A DNA stretch of 64,000 nucleotides from CAIVPM01 sp964477265 (GTDB lineage Bacteria; Bacteroidota; Bacteroidia; Chitinophagales; Chitinophagaceae): the NCBI GenBank assembly GCA_964477265.1, contig CAYZDJ010000005.1, positions 124,001-188,000 of the forward strand, given 5' to 3'. Below the pieces are notes generated by a model, which made no database searches, was not told the origin of the DNA, and saw nothing but the letters and a program-made list of their open reading frames with translations. Within the stretch, counting starts at the first letter, position 1. Each line of letters opens with the position of its first letter. Made by a program: the position numbers and the translations under genes. Below, in pieces: positions 52,052 through 61,855 of this stretch.

Positions 52052-54397
52052 TTATTCTTTAATGAATTTTATGGTTTCATTGTTTTTAAACGAAAGCATA
52101 TAAACCCCTTTGGGCAAATCTGTAACTGAAATTTTTTGTTGAGTTGATTGTAATAAAACTGATTTTAAAACTTTGCCATAAATATCGACAATATTAACCC
52201 ATTCATCTTTTTCAGTAGTTCTGCTAATGCTAATTTCTGTTGATGTCGGATTTGGATAAACATTAATTGCTTTAGATGACAGAGGATTAAGTATAACAGA
52301 TTTTACTTTGCTGTAGTTTATTTTGCCATCATTATCTATTGCCATTATTCTGTAATACAATACCTGAAATTTATTTAATACGGGTAATTTTTTATCGCTG
52401 AATTCATAGTTGTTCACAGACTTGTTTTTTGCGTCTGTTACTCCAATCGTTTCAAAATCTTTACCATTAAAGCTTCGCTGAATATTGAAAAAGGAAACGT
52501 TGATTTCATTGCTAGTTGTCCAGATATTATTAATTTCAGTTTTATCTGCAATCTTCAATTCATAATGTGTAATTTTCAAAGGTGTTACAACAGGATTCCT
52601 GATTTTAGTTATCGCTGTATTGGTTATAATGGGTAAATTGTAATCAAAATAAATAGACGCCTTGTTTGGAATATCAGTTCCATTAGTAACAGTAGCCAAA
52701 GGCTTAACTCTGAATACAATAAAACCATGGCTTCTAATCTTGTCAATGCTTGTATATGGAAGATTTACATCATTAAATGTGAATTTTAACAACCTATCAT
52801 CTACTTGTATACTACACCCACTTGATAGATTTACAATTTGCAAACTATTTAAATCAAGTAAAGTGCTTAACTCATCAGTTACTATAATTTTAAAAGCAGT
52901 ATCTGTGCCTGTATTTTCAAACCTTACAATGTAGTTTATATATTTTCCCTGTGCTACCTCAGTTGTTGTTAATAAAGGTGTAGCATCTTTATCATTAGGG
53001 TCATAGCTACCTCTTATAATTGTAAAAGAACTATCAGCAGCACTTATTGTAGCAGTATTAACTGTTGCTACCAGCTTTAATGTATCTCCAAGATGGGCAT
53101 AAGTTTTAAGCTTATAATTTATCATAAATGATGTGTGCTGGCCAGGTGCAAGGCTACTTGCAGGAATACTCAAGTATAAACCATTATCAACAACATTTGC
53201 ATTGGTGCAACTTATATACTCCAATTTAGAGCTATCGTATGGAATAGTTAATGTAGCATTGTTTAAAAATGTGTTACCATTATTGGTATATGTAACACCA
53301 ACTGGATAATCAAAACCTGGGCGTGCAGCATTAAATAAAGGTATCATGCTTAATGTTAGGCTATCAAATGGTGTGGTAGTATTTTGTAAAGCATAATCAC
53401 CTGTTACGCTTGTATCATAACCAACAAAATTGTAATTGTAAGTTGCAGGTGTGGCACTATGTAAGCTTGATGTAACAATATTGGTTGAAAAACTGCCTAA
53501 TGTATCATATGTTAAATCGTAATTGCCTTGTAAGTTAGTAATGGCAAAACTTCCATTGCTTCCATTGATTCTTGTGTTAGGTTTAAAATAATCAGTGCTG
53601 TCCATTACACCATTATTATTAACATCTACATAAACATTACCATTTACTGTTGGGTAAGGCGATACATTGTATAACATATCAACTTCATTGTCACTTAAAC
53701 TTCTTTTATAAATTCTAATATCGTCAAGCACACCTTTAAAATAATAAGGATAGTTCATTGTATCGCCAAACATACCAATTCTTAAATCGTATTGATTGGT
53801 AAATGTTAAACCTGAAGGATGAGCACCAATATGAGACAATTTGCCATTAATAAATGTTTTGCACGTAGTACCATCAGTTGTAAAAACAACAAAATACCAG
53901 CGATTAGTTTGGATGTTTTTGTTTAAACAAACACCACCATCAGGTCCATATAAATATTCTTTTGTAGAATCTCTTAAGGTATTACAGCCATTAACATAAT
54001 CGGCAAAACGCAAAGAATAATTGCCTTGATTGCCCCAACTGTTATCTGTTATAGCTTTGCTTAAAATTACATTATTGTAACATAAACCTTGATAATAACC
54101 CATTGGTTTCATCCAAACGCATAAACTCATGGTTTTGTAAAAGTTTAAAGTAGGGTGATTGGGAACTAGCATGTAATTCCCATTTCCATTGAAATAATAT
54201 GCATTATTGGCATTGCCAAATCTATCTGCAGTTAAAGTGGCATTATTAAAACTTGTATTATTGTTGTTGATTGAAGAATCGCCTGCATTTCCTGTAAAAG
54301 GATAATATGCAACCAAGCCTGAATCTAAAATTGATTGAGCTTTTATGGTGATAGTGAATACAACAAATGATAGTACAAGTAAAAGTTTATTTCTCAT
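52052..54397 (-). CDS. LamG-bearing T9SS cargo protein with type A sorting domain
   Basis: A 781-residue secreted protein. Signal peptide (TITIKAQ) is followed by a LamG domain (about residues 25-235, SGLVAYYPFTGNAGDSS) closely similar to that of the neighbouring 1318-residue protein. The middle has a dockerin-like calcium loop (DVNNNGVMDSTDY) and a DUF7619-like/conserved-repeat region (GSYDPNDKDATPL, YIVRFENTGTDTAF). The C-terminus is a T9SS type A sorting domain (INVYPNPTSTEISISR). It probably arose by duplication with the neighbour but uses the other sorting signal. Confidence 0.85.
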   Translation of the reverse strand: MRNKLLLVLSFVVFTITIKAQSILDSGLVAYYPFTGNAGDSSINNNNTSFNNATLTADRFGNANNAYYFNGNGNYMLVPNHPTLNFYKTMSLCVWMKPMGYYQGLCYNNVILSKAITDNSWGNQGNYSLRFADYVNGCNTLRDSTKEYLYGPDGGVCLNKNIQTNRWYFVVFTTDGTTCKTFINGKLSHIGAHPSGLTFTNQYDLRIGMFGDTMNYPYYFKGVLDDIRIYKRSLSDNEVDMLYNVSPYPTVNGNVYVDVNNNGVMDSTDYFKPNTRINGSNGSFAITNLQGNYDLTYDTLGSFSTNIVTSSLHSATPATYNYNFVGYDTSVTGDYALQNTTTPFDSLTLSMIPLFNAARPGFDYPVGVTYTNNGNTFLNNATLTIPYDSSKLEYISCTNANVVDNGLYLSIPASSLAPGQHTSFMINYKLKTYAHLGDTLKLVATVNTATISAADSSFTIIRGSYDPNDKDATPLLTTTEVAQGKYINYIVRFENTGTDTAFKIIVTDELSTLLDLNSLQIVNLSSGCSIQVDDRLLKFTFNDVNLPYTSIDKIRSHGFIVFRVKPLATVTNGTDIPNKASIYFDYNLPIITNTAITKIRNPVVTPLKITHYELKIADKTEINNIWTTSNEINVSFFNIQRSFNGKDFETIGVTDAKNKSVNNYEFSDKKLPVLNKFQVLYYRIMAIDNDGKINYSKVKSVILNPLSSKAINVYPNPTSTEISISRTTEKDEWVNIVDIYGKVLKSVLLQSTQQKISVTDLPKGVYMLSFKNNETIKFIKE

Positions 54398-54437
54398 AAA
54401 TTGTTTTTAAGTGCAGTAAAACTAAGGACTTAATCAA

Positions 54438-55301
54438 TTATTGTAAAAAATATTTTACTGCTATTCTGCAATATTCTTTAAGAAAATATATTAATGATAA
54501 AATATTAAAATAAAAACCTTTACCCCTAATTGCCTTCATAATTTCAAGTTCATTCTTTAGCATTGTTTTTCTTAAAGCAAGTTGTTTTGATTTTGCAGTG
54601 CTGCCATTATTTATATGCACAATAGTTGTGTTATAGTAAAAATAACACTTATAGCCAAGTTGCTTAAATTGATAGCACCACAAATGGTCTTCGCCATACA
54701 TAAAAAAACGTTCATCTAATTTTTGCTTAGGTATTTGCTCCAAAGCATTTTTTGGAAACATAAAGAAAGCACCATTAAGCCAATCACATTCTGTGTTAAA
54801 ATCGCTTTTAAAATATTTGCCAAGCATTAATGTTGCTCTTTTTTTGTAAGTGAGTAGGATAGGAATGAACCTGAAAATATCTAATAGTTCCCAACTAATG
54901 CTTCTAAATTTTCGTGCTGTGTGTTGTATGTTTCCATTTGGGTAAATCATTTTGCAACCAATAACACCGTTGCAATTGTTTTGTTTGTAATAATTAATTG
55001 TGTTGCTTATGGCGTCTTCAATTAAATATGTATCGCTGTTAAGCAATAAAATAAATTCGCCTTTTGCTTGTGCAATGCCTAAATTGTTTCCTTTTGCAAA
55101 CCCACCATTCTCATTGCTTTTAATAAGATTGATTGAAGGAAATTTTTGCTTAAATAAATTTGCATCACACTCTGTTGAAAGATTATCGACCACAATAATT
55201 TCGTAAGAAACCTGTTGTGTAAATTGTATTACACTTTCAATACAATTACAAGTTAATTGAAACGTGTTGTAGTTTAATATAATAATTGATACATCAATCA
55301 A
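54438..55301 (-). CDS. Family 2 glycosyltransferase
   Basis: A 287-residue GT-A enzyme. VSIIILNYNTFQLTCNCIESV, then VVDNLSTECD and LLNSDTYLIED (a DxD-like metal site), are GT2 hallmarks; the resemblance is to rhamnosyl- or other deoxysugar transferases (GGFAKGNNLGIAQAKGEF). No signal peptide. It adds a sugar from a nucleotide-activated donor during surface-glycan synthesis. It is divergent from the GT9-like gene at 55386, with an inverted repeat between them. Confidence 0.88.
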   Translation of the reverse strand: MIDVSIIILNYNTFQLTCNCIESVIQFTQQVSYEIIVVDNLSTECDANLFKQKFPSINLIKSNENGGFAKGNNLGIAQAKGEFILLLNSDTYLIEDAISNTINYYKQNNCNGVIGCKMIYPNGNIQHTARKFRSISWELLDIFRFIPILLTYKKRATLMLGKYFKSDFNTECDWLNGAFFMFPKNALEQIPKQKLDERFFMYGEDHLWCYQFKQLGYKCYFYYNTTIVHINNGSTAKSKQLALRKTMLKNELEIMKAIRGKGFYFNILSLIYFLKEYCRIAVKYFLQ

Positions 55302-55354
55302 GGCTTGCTGTTTTAGTTTTGGTTTAAAAACCTATTATTGCCAAATAAATATGC

Positions 55355-55369
55355 AGCAATAATATTGCT
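55355..55369. promoter_or_regulatory. Inverted repeat between divergent glycan genes
   Basis: A perfect 15-base inverted repeat AGCAAT-AAT-ATTGCT lies in the 84-base gap between two divergent starts; a candidate shared operator. Confidence 0.35.
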
Positions 55370-55385
55370 TTATAAATAAAAAATT

Positions 55386-56258
55386 ATGGGTTTTATTGGT
55401 AGAACAATTAATGGAATTATTAGAAAGCAAAAAACAAAACAGTTTGTTGCAACCATTAGTAATTTGCCAAAACAAATGGCTGAAATTAATACTGATAAAG
55501 ATTTTGTGAGCTTTAGTCATATTGGGCATCTTGGCGATATTGTTTATTCTATGCCAGCAATTTTTGCTTTAGCCAAAGGCAAAAAAATTCATTTATATTT
55601 TGATACAACTGCTGTAAATACTTACACAAAAGCTATGAAGCATCATAGCGGTAAACAAATTTTAACAGATAAAAGTATTGCTTTTTTGCAACCATTATTA
55701 TTGGCTCAACAGCAATTTGAAATATGCACAAAATGGAATAATGAAGTAATAGATTATAATTTGAACGATATAAAAAAATATCCTTTCGATTATAAATATG
55801 GCAATATTGTTCGTTGGTATTTTTTAGCTTTTGGTGTAACCTATAATACAACCTTACCTTGGTTGCAGGTAAAGCCCAATAATGATTACAGCCAATCTAT
55901 AATTATTGCAAGAAGCTTTAGATACAGAAGCCCACAAATTGATTATTCTTTTTTAAGTAAATACAACAATATTTGTTTTGTGGGATTGCAAGATGAATTT
56001 GCAGATATGCAAAAACAAATACCAAATATTAAACACATACAAACCAATACAGCATTGGCATTAGCAGAAATTATTACTGGTTGTAAATTATTTATTGGTA
56101 ACCAGTCTTTTCCTTTTGCAGTAGCCGAAGCTTTAAAAGTAAAAAGAGTATTAGAACTTTATTTTCTTTGCCCCAATGTTATGGTTGATGGCGATAATGG
56201 ATTTGATTTTTGTTATCAACCTCAATTTGAAAAAATTATAAAAAATATTTTAGAATAA
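55386..56258 (+). CDS. Glycosyltransferase family 9-like protein
   Basis: A 290-residue cytoplasmic protein. SFSHIGHLGDIVYSMPAIFALAK in the first third resembles the GT9 (ADP-heptose LPS heptosyltransferase) start, and the last third GCKLFIGNQSFPFAVAEALKV resembles its nucleotide-sugar site. Members usually hold a GxLGDxL motif, here GHLGDIV. The whole is shorter than E. coli WaaC/WaaF, so this is a divergent homologue; the donor sugar is unknown. The next gene starts immediately after its stop. Confidence 0.6.
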   Translation: MGFIGRTINGIIRKQKTKQFVATISNLPKQMAEINTDKDFVSFSHIGHLGDIVYSMPAIFALAKGKKIHLYFDTTAVNTYTKAMKHHSGKQILTDKSIAFLQPLLLAQQQFEICTKWNNEVIDYNLNDIKKYPFDYKYGNIVRWYFLAFGVTYNTTLPWLQVKPNNDYSQSIIIARSFRYRSPQIDYSFLSKYNNICFVGLQDEFADMQKQIPNIKHIQTNTALALAEIITGCKLFIGNQSFPFAVAEALKVKRVLELYFLCPNVMVDGDNGFDFCYQPQFEKIIKNILE

Positions 56259-57011
56259 ATGAAAGATTATGCACTGCATCCTGGACACAGCATAAGCATG
56301 AGTAAGGATGAAAAATTTAAAGAAACTATTGATAGCATTTTTGCAAATAATAAAGTTGATTTTATTGTTGAAAGTGGCACATTTAAAGGCACTGGCAGCA
56401 CAACTACTTTGGCAAATGCAGTATTAAAAAACAAGGTTGCACTAAAGGCATTTTATACAATTGAAGTAGATAAAAAGTTTCATGGTATTGCAACAAAAAA
56501 TTTGCAGCAATTCAACTTTGTAAAACCAATTTGGGGTTTAAGTGTAAATAAGCAAACTGCAATTGATTTTATAAAAAGTGATGAAGCTATTAATCATCAT
56601 GAAAAATATGCAGACGTTTATATTGATACTTTAAGTAATCCAGTACAGTTTTATATTAATGAAATTGATGGTAAATTATCTAAAGCTCACAGACAAAGTA
56701 TGTGGCGTAAAATATTTTCTTTTGGTAGTGGCAGCACATCTCTTTTTACAGAAAATGTGTTTGATAAAATACTGCCACAAGTAGTTAATAATACATCCTT
56801 AATATTGCTTGATAGTGCTGGTGGTATTGGTTATTTAGAATTTTTAACTGCTATTGATTATTTAAAGCACAGCAACTTTTTTATTATTTTAGATGATATA
56901 CATCACCTGAAACATTTTAGAAGTTTACAACATATTAAAGACAGCAATGACTTTGAATTAATTGCCATGAGCGAAAAAGATGGTTGGGCAATTGCAAAAC
57001 ATTTGGTGTAA
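56259..57011 (+). CDS. Rossmann-like protein, possible SAM-dependent methyltransferase
   Basis: A 250-residue protein starting directly after the previous stop codon. VESGTFKGTGSTT near residue 36 and FYTIEVDKKFHGIA are compatible with SAM-binding motifs I and II; LILLDSAGGIGY and FFIILDDIHHLKHF recall class I methyltransferases of the macrocin/cephalosporin-hydroxylase kind. The match is weak and the substrate unknown. Linkage to the GT9-like gene suggests a role in glycan modification. I would treat it as an uncharacterised protein with a likely Rossmann fold. Confidence 0.5.
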   Translation: MKDYALHPGHSISMSKDEKFKETIDSIFANNKVDFIVESGTFKGTGSTTTLANAVLKNKVALKAFYTIEVDKKFHGIATKNLQQFNFVKPIWGLSVNKQTAIDFIKSDEAINHHEKYADVYIDTLSNPVQFYINEIDGKLSKAHRQSMWRKIFSFGSGSTSLFTENVFDKILPQVVNNTSLILLDSAGGIGYLEFLTAIDYLKHSNFFIILDDIHHLKHFRSLQHIKDSNDFELIAMSEKDGWAIAKHLV

Positions 57012-57103
57012 TTTTTATGCAAAGATGTAAAGCTGCAATTGATACAAATTTTTGATTGATTATTTATTGTTACAACAATATTTTTGTTGCAATGTAAAAA
57101 ACT

Positions 57104-57111
57104 TATATTTG
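57104..57111 (+). promoter_or_regulatory. Bacteroidota -7 box (TATATTTG) for the FG-GAP gene
   Basis: TATATTTG lies 16 bases before the ATG at 57128. TTTTTG (57081-57086) is a possible -33 element 17 bases upstream, and a CAACAA/TTGTTG inverted repeat (57073-57089) overlaps it. Confidence 0.6.
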
Positions 57112-57127
57112 TTTCAAATATCGAGAT

Positions 57128-59113
57128 ATGAAAAAGCTACTAGTGTTTCTTTTTACAGTTGCTTATTTTACCAATGTGCAAGCACAGCCTACTATTACAA
57201 ATGTATTTCCTTTACAAGCTAAAATTGATTCTATAGTTACCATTACAGGTACAAATTTTAGTACTACTGCTGCAAACAATATTGTTTATTTTGGTGCAGT
57301 AAAAGCTACAGTAACCAATGCTACAAATACACAACTACAAGTTAAAGTGCCATTGGGTGCAAGCTATGCACCAATAAGTGTTACAACAAATGCACTTACT
57401 GCCACAGCCAATATGCCTTTTGATGTTTTGTTTGATGCACAAGGAACTTTAAGTGCTGGAAGTTTTCCTGTTAAAATAGATTCAAGTACAAATACACCAT
57501 ATAGAGTTTTGGCTGCTGATTTAGATGGTGATGGGAAACCTGAAATTGTGTTTGGAAATGCTACAAATGCTGCAACACCAGGTTTTTCAATCTTCAGAAA
57601 TACTACCTTAAATGACTGTCTTTCATTTGGCCAACAAAACGTTATTAGTACAGGAAATTCGAATCAAAGAATTCATGTAATCGATATTGATGGTGATGGA
57701 AAAAAGGATATAGTTGCTTTTAATTATGATGGTGAAAGTTTTTCTATATACAAGAATACTTCAGTAATTGGAAATATATCATTTTCTAGCCGAATTGATT
57801 TTACTACTATGTCTGGTACAAATACAACTTATGCTAATATTGATGATATTGATGGCGATGGCAAACCAGATATTGTTGTGTCAAATTATCCTTTAAATGG
57901 TTTTGAAATTTATAGAAATTTAAGTACTGTCGGAAACATCAATTTCGACACACGTTTAGATTATACGACTCAAGGAACATATCCCACAGAGATTGCAATT
58001 GCTGATTTGAATAATGATGGAAAGAAAGATATTGTAATAGGTAATAGTCAACAATATACGGTTTCAGTTTTTCAAAATGTTTCTACTGTTGGGAATATTT
58101 TATTAGCAACATCAAAAAACTATGCTGTTACGTTAGGTGTTCATGGAATTGGTATTGCAGATTTGAATAATGATGGAAAACTTGATATTGTAACTGCTGA
58201 TTTTGCTACACCTGGGGCTGCAACCTATGCTACAACAATTACAGTTCTACAAAATAATACTACTGCTGGCTCATCTTTTAATGCTAATAGCTTTTTAACA
58301 AAAGTACCTTACACTGTTGGTTCAGGTTCTCTTGATATAAAATTTGGTGATTTGAATGGCGATGGAAAGACAGATGTTTTAGTTGGTAATTATATGTCGC
58401 CTTATATTTCTTTATTAACTAATAATTCAAATACAGGGGGTAATATTTCTTTAGCTTCAACAATAAATATAAACACTGGCAATCAAGCAGGTTTTGTAGA
58501 AAGTTGTGATTTAAACCTTGATGGAATACCTGATATTATAGCCAGTAATTATGGTAGTAATACGATTAGTGTATTAACAAACAGCTTACCTGTACTTACC
58601 AATGAAAACCTACTATCATTTACTGCAACTGCAAAAGAAAAAAATGTATTGCTTGCATGGCAATTAACAAATATTGCAGATATTGATAAATTAACCTTGC
58701 AATATAGCACCAATGCTAAAAACTGGGAAAATAGTTATTCAAATAAGTATGTTGTAAATAAGCAGGAATATTTACATACAAATACTAGTAATGGCAATAA
58801 TTATTATAGACTATTACAAACTACCAAGACTGGTAAACAATGGTATAGTGAGGTTAGAACTTTAAATTTTAAATTGCAAGCCTCTAATATTTTATTATAT
58901 CCTAATCCAAGCAATAATGGCTTATTTACTGTGCAATTAGATAAACTACCCACTACAAAACTAAACTATAAGATTGCCAATACACTTGGACAAATTGTAA
59001 GAACAGGTATAGTTAATAGTCAATATACCAGTATTGATTGTAGTCAATTACCAAAGGGTAACTATTTATTAAATGTTGAAAATAATATTTCAGCACAAAT
59101 GACTATTAGATAA
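57128..59113 (+). CDS. FG-GAP/VCBS-repeat T9SS cargo with IPT/TIG domain
   Basis: A 661-residue secreted protein. Signal peptide (YFTNVQAQ), an IPT/TIG domain (about residues 20-100, ITNVFPLQAKIDSIVTITGTNF), then seven VCBS/FG-GAP repeats with calcium-like DxDxDG loops (AADLDGDGKPEIVFGN, IDIDGDGKKDIV, DDIDGDGKPDIVVSN and so on), making a propeller-like module. A C-terminal T9SS type A sorting domain begins near ILLYPNPSNNG. An adhesin- or binding-type surface protein; ligand unknown. It ends 8 bases from the end of the convergent GT2 gene. Confidence 0.9.
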   Translation: MKKLLVFLFTVAYFTNVQAQPTITNVFPLQAKIDSIVTITGTNFSTTAANNIVYFGAVKATVTNATNTQLQVKVPLGASYAPISVTTNALTATANMPFDVLFDAQGTLSAGSFPVKIDSSTNTPYRVLAADLDGDGKPEIVFGNATNAATPGFSIFRNTTLNDCLSFGQQNVISTGNSNQRIHVIDIDGDGKKDIVAFNYDGESFSIYKNTSVIGNISFSSRIDFTTMSGTNTTYANIDDIDGDGKPDIVVSNYPLNGFEIYRNLSTVGNINFDTRLDYTTQGTYPTEIAIADLNNDGKKDIVIGNSQQYTVSVFQNVSTVGNILLATSKNYAVTLGVHGIGIADLNNDGKLDIVTADFATPGAATYATTITVLQNNTTAGSSFNANSFLTKVPYTVGSGSLDIKFGDLNGDGKTDVLVGNYMSPYISLLTNNSNTGGNISLASTININTGNQAGFVESCDLNLDGIPDIIASNYGSNTISVLTNSLPVLTNENLLSFTATAKEKNVLLAWQLTNIADIDKLTLQYSTNAKNWENSYSNKYVVNKQEYLHTNTSNGNNYYRLLQTTKTGKQWYSEVRTLNFKLQASNILLYPNPSNNGLFTVQLDKLPTTKLNYKIANTLGQIVRTGIVNSQYTSIDCSQLPKGNYLLNVENNISAQMTIR

Positions 59114-59121
59114 ACTAGTGT

Positions 59122-60096
59122 TTAGTTCCAGATAAACTTCTTTAACTCAGTTACGCATTTCCCAATTTTTGGATAGTAAAACAATAGCTTAAATTGTTTG
59201 GTTTGTGGTTGATTAAGGTATTTTTTAAAAATGTCTTTATCAAAATTGTTTAGTAATGCTGCTATTGGTTTTATATTCTCTCTGTTATTTAAATAATTAT
59301 TTTGGTAAATGGATTTAAAAAAGAAAAGACAAATATTTTCTTTAATACTTTCAAATTGCTGTTGATTGCTTTTTTGTTGTAGTAGCAAAAAAAACTGCTG
59401 CAATAAAGGAAATAATTTTTGAATTTGTGGTAATGAAAAAGACAATTTACTAGCATTATCGCTATGTAAGTAAAACTTATAGCTATTATAATTATTAAAG
59501 CAAATATTGCCTTGCAGTAATAAAAAAAAGTTGGCTACATAATCGGCAGAATTGATTTGTAATCCAAATGGATTTATTTCATTTAATTTTTGGCGATGTA
59601 ATAAAATGCCTGCCCAGCCAAAATCTATATTGAAATTTATTGAACTCAAAAAATCTATACCATTATAAAATGTTTCGTAACTGCTATAGTCCATCACAGT
59701 ATCATTACCATTTTGTGAAACAGTGTGTTTACTTTTTACAATAACTACATTAGGATTATTTTGAATTAGCGTAATACACTGCGATATAAATTGAGGGTTG
59801 ATAAGTTCGTCATCACTATTAACCAAAGTTATATAATTACCTTTTGCTCTTTCTTCAAAACTAATTTTAAAATTATTGAGCATACCAATATTCTCATTAT
59901 TTCTAAAATATTTAATGCGAGTATTGCCTGTAAATGAAGATATAATATTATGAGAATTATCGGTACTACAATTATCGCTAATAATTATTTCAAGATTATG
60001 ATAGTCTTGTGCCAATGCACTTTCAATAGCTTGTGCAATGGTTTTTTCACGATTATAATTGGTGATAACAATGCTTACTAAAGGCTGATTAGTCAT
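59122..60096 (-). CDS. Family 2 glycosyltransferase (second)
   Basis: A 324-residue GT-A enzyme: VSIVITNYNREKTIAQAIESAL, IIISDNCSTDNS and ITLVNSDDELI (DxD-like) are intact. The C-terminal half is rich in Phe, Leu and Lys helices. Its start overlaps the preceding acyltransferase gene by 8 bases, so it ends a five-gene minus-strand operon (63989 to 59122). Donor and acceptor sugars are unknown. Confidence 0.88.
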   Translation of the reverse strand: MTNQPLVSIVITNYNREKTIAQAIESALAQDYHNLEIIISDNCSTDNSHNIISSFTGNTRIKYFRNNENIGMLNNFKISFEERAKGNYITLVNSDDELINPQFISQCITLIQNNPNVVIVKSKHTVSQNGNDTVMDYSSYETFYNGIDFLSSINFNIDFGWAGILLHRQKLNEINPFGLQINSADYVANFFLLLQGNICFNNYNSYKFYLHSDNASKLSFSLPQIQKLFPLLQQFFLLLQQKSNQQQFESIKENICLFFFKSIYQNNYLNNRENIKPIAALLNNFDKDIFKKYLNQPQTKQFKLLFYYPKIGKCVTELKKFIWN

Positions 60097-60766
60097 TAGG
60101 GATTAATTCTGAGAAAAATGATTGAGCAAAGGAATTAGTTGTTGGCTTCAAGTTAATCTTACCTGTAGAATCTTTAAAAACAACTGTATTAGAAGCAATA
60201 CTTGTATCAACAATATTGGTGTAACTTGAAACAGTAACTCTGTTTCCAATAGTGCAATTGCCAATTATACTAGCATGAGCTGTGAGAGCAACACCTTTTT
60301 GTATAACTGGATAAATGCCTCTGTTGTTTCCAACTGTACAGCCTTGCAAAACCACAAAGTAATCATCGTATGTTGCTTTTCCTAGCATTGTACCAGCACC
60401 ATGAAACAATAGAAATATATTAGGTAGCTTAGTGTCATACATGCAATCAATTGCATGCAAACTTTTATTTAAATAATATAGTTTATTGCAAACTTTTTTA
60501 TCTTGTTTTCTATTCCAAATTTCATTTCCCAAATACCATAAATACATCATATAATGATCACTTTGTAAGTGATTAAATAATGCATTTGTACCATCATTAT
60601 GTGTTTTTAGTATAACTTTATTAAAGCAAAATTCTAATCTTTCTAATGCAGTTTTTACAGCAAAATTGAAATTTTTCAATTCAACTAAATCATCATCAGG
60701 ATAGAAATAGTTTAATTGTCTTGAAGTGTAGTTTGTTAGGCTGTTTATAGAAAGAGATGTTATCAT
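60089..60766 (-). CDS. Left-handed beta-helix (hexapeptide) acyltransferase
   Basis: A 225-residue protein resembling serine O-acetyltransferase (CysE) and sugar O-acetyltransferases. The first ~120 residues are helical (CNKLYYLNKSLHAIDCMYD), and the rest has hexapeptide repeats (VVLQGCTVGNNRGIYPVIQKG, ASIIGNCTIGNRVTV). The context between a methyltransferase and a glycosyltransferase suggests it acetylates an activated sugar, but a serine acetyltransferase role cannot be excluded. Confidence 0.75.
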   Translation of the reverse strand: MITSLSINSLTNYTSRQLNYFYPDDDLVELKNFNFAVKTALERLEFCFNKVILKTHNDGTNALFNHLQSDHYMMYLWYLGNEIWNRKQDKKVCNKLYYLNKSLHAIDCMYDTKLPNIFLLFHGAGTMLGKATYDDYFVVLQGCTVGNNRGIYPVIQKGVALTAHASIIGNCTIGNRVTVSSYTNIVDTSIASNTVVFKDSTGKINLKPTTNSFAQSFFSELIPND

Positions 60767-60781
60767 ATCGAAAAGACTAAT

Positions 60782-61855
60782 TTATATAGTTATAATATTT
60801 TTATTAGTCATTTTTTTTATTTCATCAATATAATTGGTATTCATTACCACAATGTTTTCAATATTGTATTTGTCAATATCTATAGGCGAAATTATTGCAT
60901 GCCCAGTACCACCAATATACTTGTTTTGTTTTTTGGGGTTTATGTCAATTACACATTTAATATGTGTTGCATTAGGGTCTGTTAAGTTGGCAAATGTAGA
61001 GCCTTTGGCACCTGCACCCCAAATGGCAATATTTTTATTATTGCTTACAATGCTTTTATAATGTGTTAGCTTTTGGTCAAATGCTATTTTATGTTGTTCT
61101 ATGTTGCTTTGCTTTTCAATATTTTGTTTAATAGTAGCAAGGTTGGCAACAATGCCCAAATACTGTTTGTTAAAAACATAATTTATTTGGCAATCATTAA
61201 ACATAGTAGCAAAGCTAGCTGGGGTAAAGTAATTGCAATGTTCGTAAAAAACATCTTCAACAGCATGGTGTTCAACAATCCAGTCAAACGTAGGTATTTC
61301 AATATAAATATAGCCTTTATAATTATTTGCTTCAGCTATCATCTTTAAAAAATCATAAGGTTGTGGTATATGTTCCAAAGTGTGGCGTAGCACAATCAAT
61401 TCAGCATTTAAGTAGCTATAGTCCTTGCTATAATAATCTTTAATAATTTTAGGATTATCACCTTCGTAAGTAGGGTCTATGCCTGTAACATCAATTCCTT
61501 TTTCGGCAAGCATATCCATAAAATATCCTTTGCCACAGCCTATTTCAAGCACTTTGCCATTAAGTAAGTTTTTGTTTTTTAATAGCTCAATAATATTTAT
61601 TAAATGATTTTGAAAGAAAGAAGAATTAGCCTGCTCGTTTTGATAATTCTCATCATAATCCAAAATAGATATATCAAATCCTGCACTAAAAACAAATCCT
61701 GTATCCATGCATTGAGCCAATGTTACACTGCGTTTCAAAACATCTACAGCTTGTTGCTTAGTTGGATAAGTTTTATTTTGAAAAACAGGCAACGGCTCTT
61801 GTGTAAATAAAATTTGAGTATTATCTTTTTTTGTTAATGGACTTATATAGCTCAT
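60782..61855 (-). CDS. SAM-dependent methyltransferase, possible sugar C-methyltransferase
   Basis: A 357-residue cytoplasmic enzyme. The SAM motif is VLEIGCGKGYFMDML (about residues 104-118), followed by GIDPTYEGD and HTLEHIPQPYDFL. The C-terminal third (IAIWGAGAKGSTFANL, VIDINPKKQNKYIGGTGHAI) matches the C-terminal domain of TylCIII/EvaC-type sugar C-methyltransferases, in line with the 407-residue neighbour. The N-terminal zinc domain of that family is missing or reduced. It overlaps the epimerase gene by 4 bases. Confidence 0.8.
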   Translation of the reverse strand: MSYISPLTKKDNTQILFTQEPLPVFQNKTYPTKQQAVDVLKRSVTLAQCMDTGFVFSAGFDISILDYDENYQNEQANSSFFQNHLINIIELLKNKNLLNGKVLEIGCGKGYFMDMLAEKGIDVTGIDPTYEGDNPKIIKDYYSKDYSYLNAELIVLRHTLEHIPQPYDFLKMIAEANNYKGYIYIEIPTFDWIVEHHAVEDVFYEHCNYFTPASFATMFNDCQINYVFNKQYLGIVANLATIKQNIEKQSNIEQHKIAFDQKLTHYKSIVSNNKNIAIWGAGAKGSTFANLTDPNATHIKCVIDINPKKQNKYIGGTGHAIISPIDIDKYNIENIVVMNTNYIDEIKKMTNKNIITI

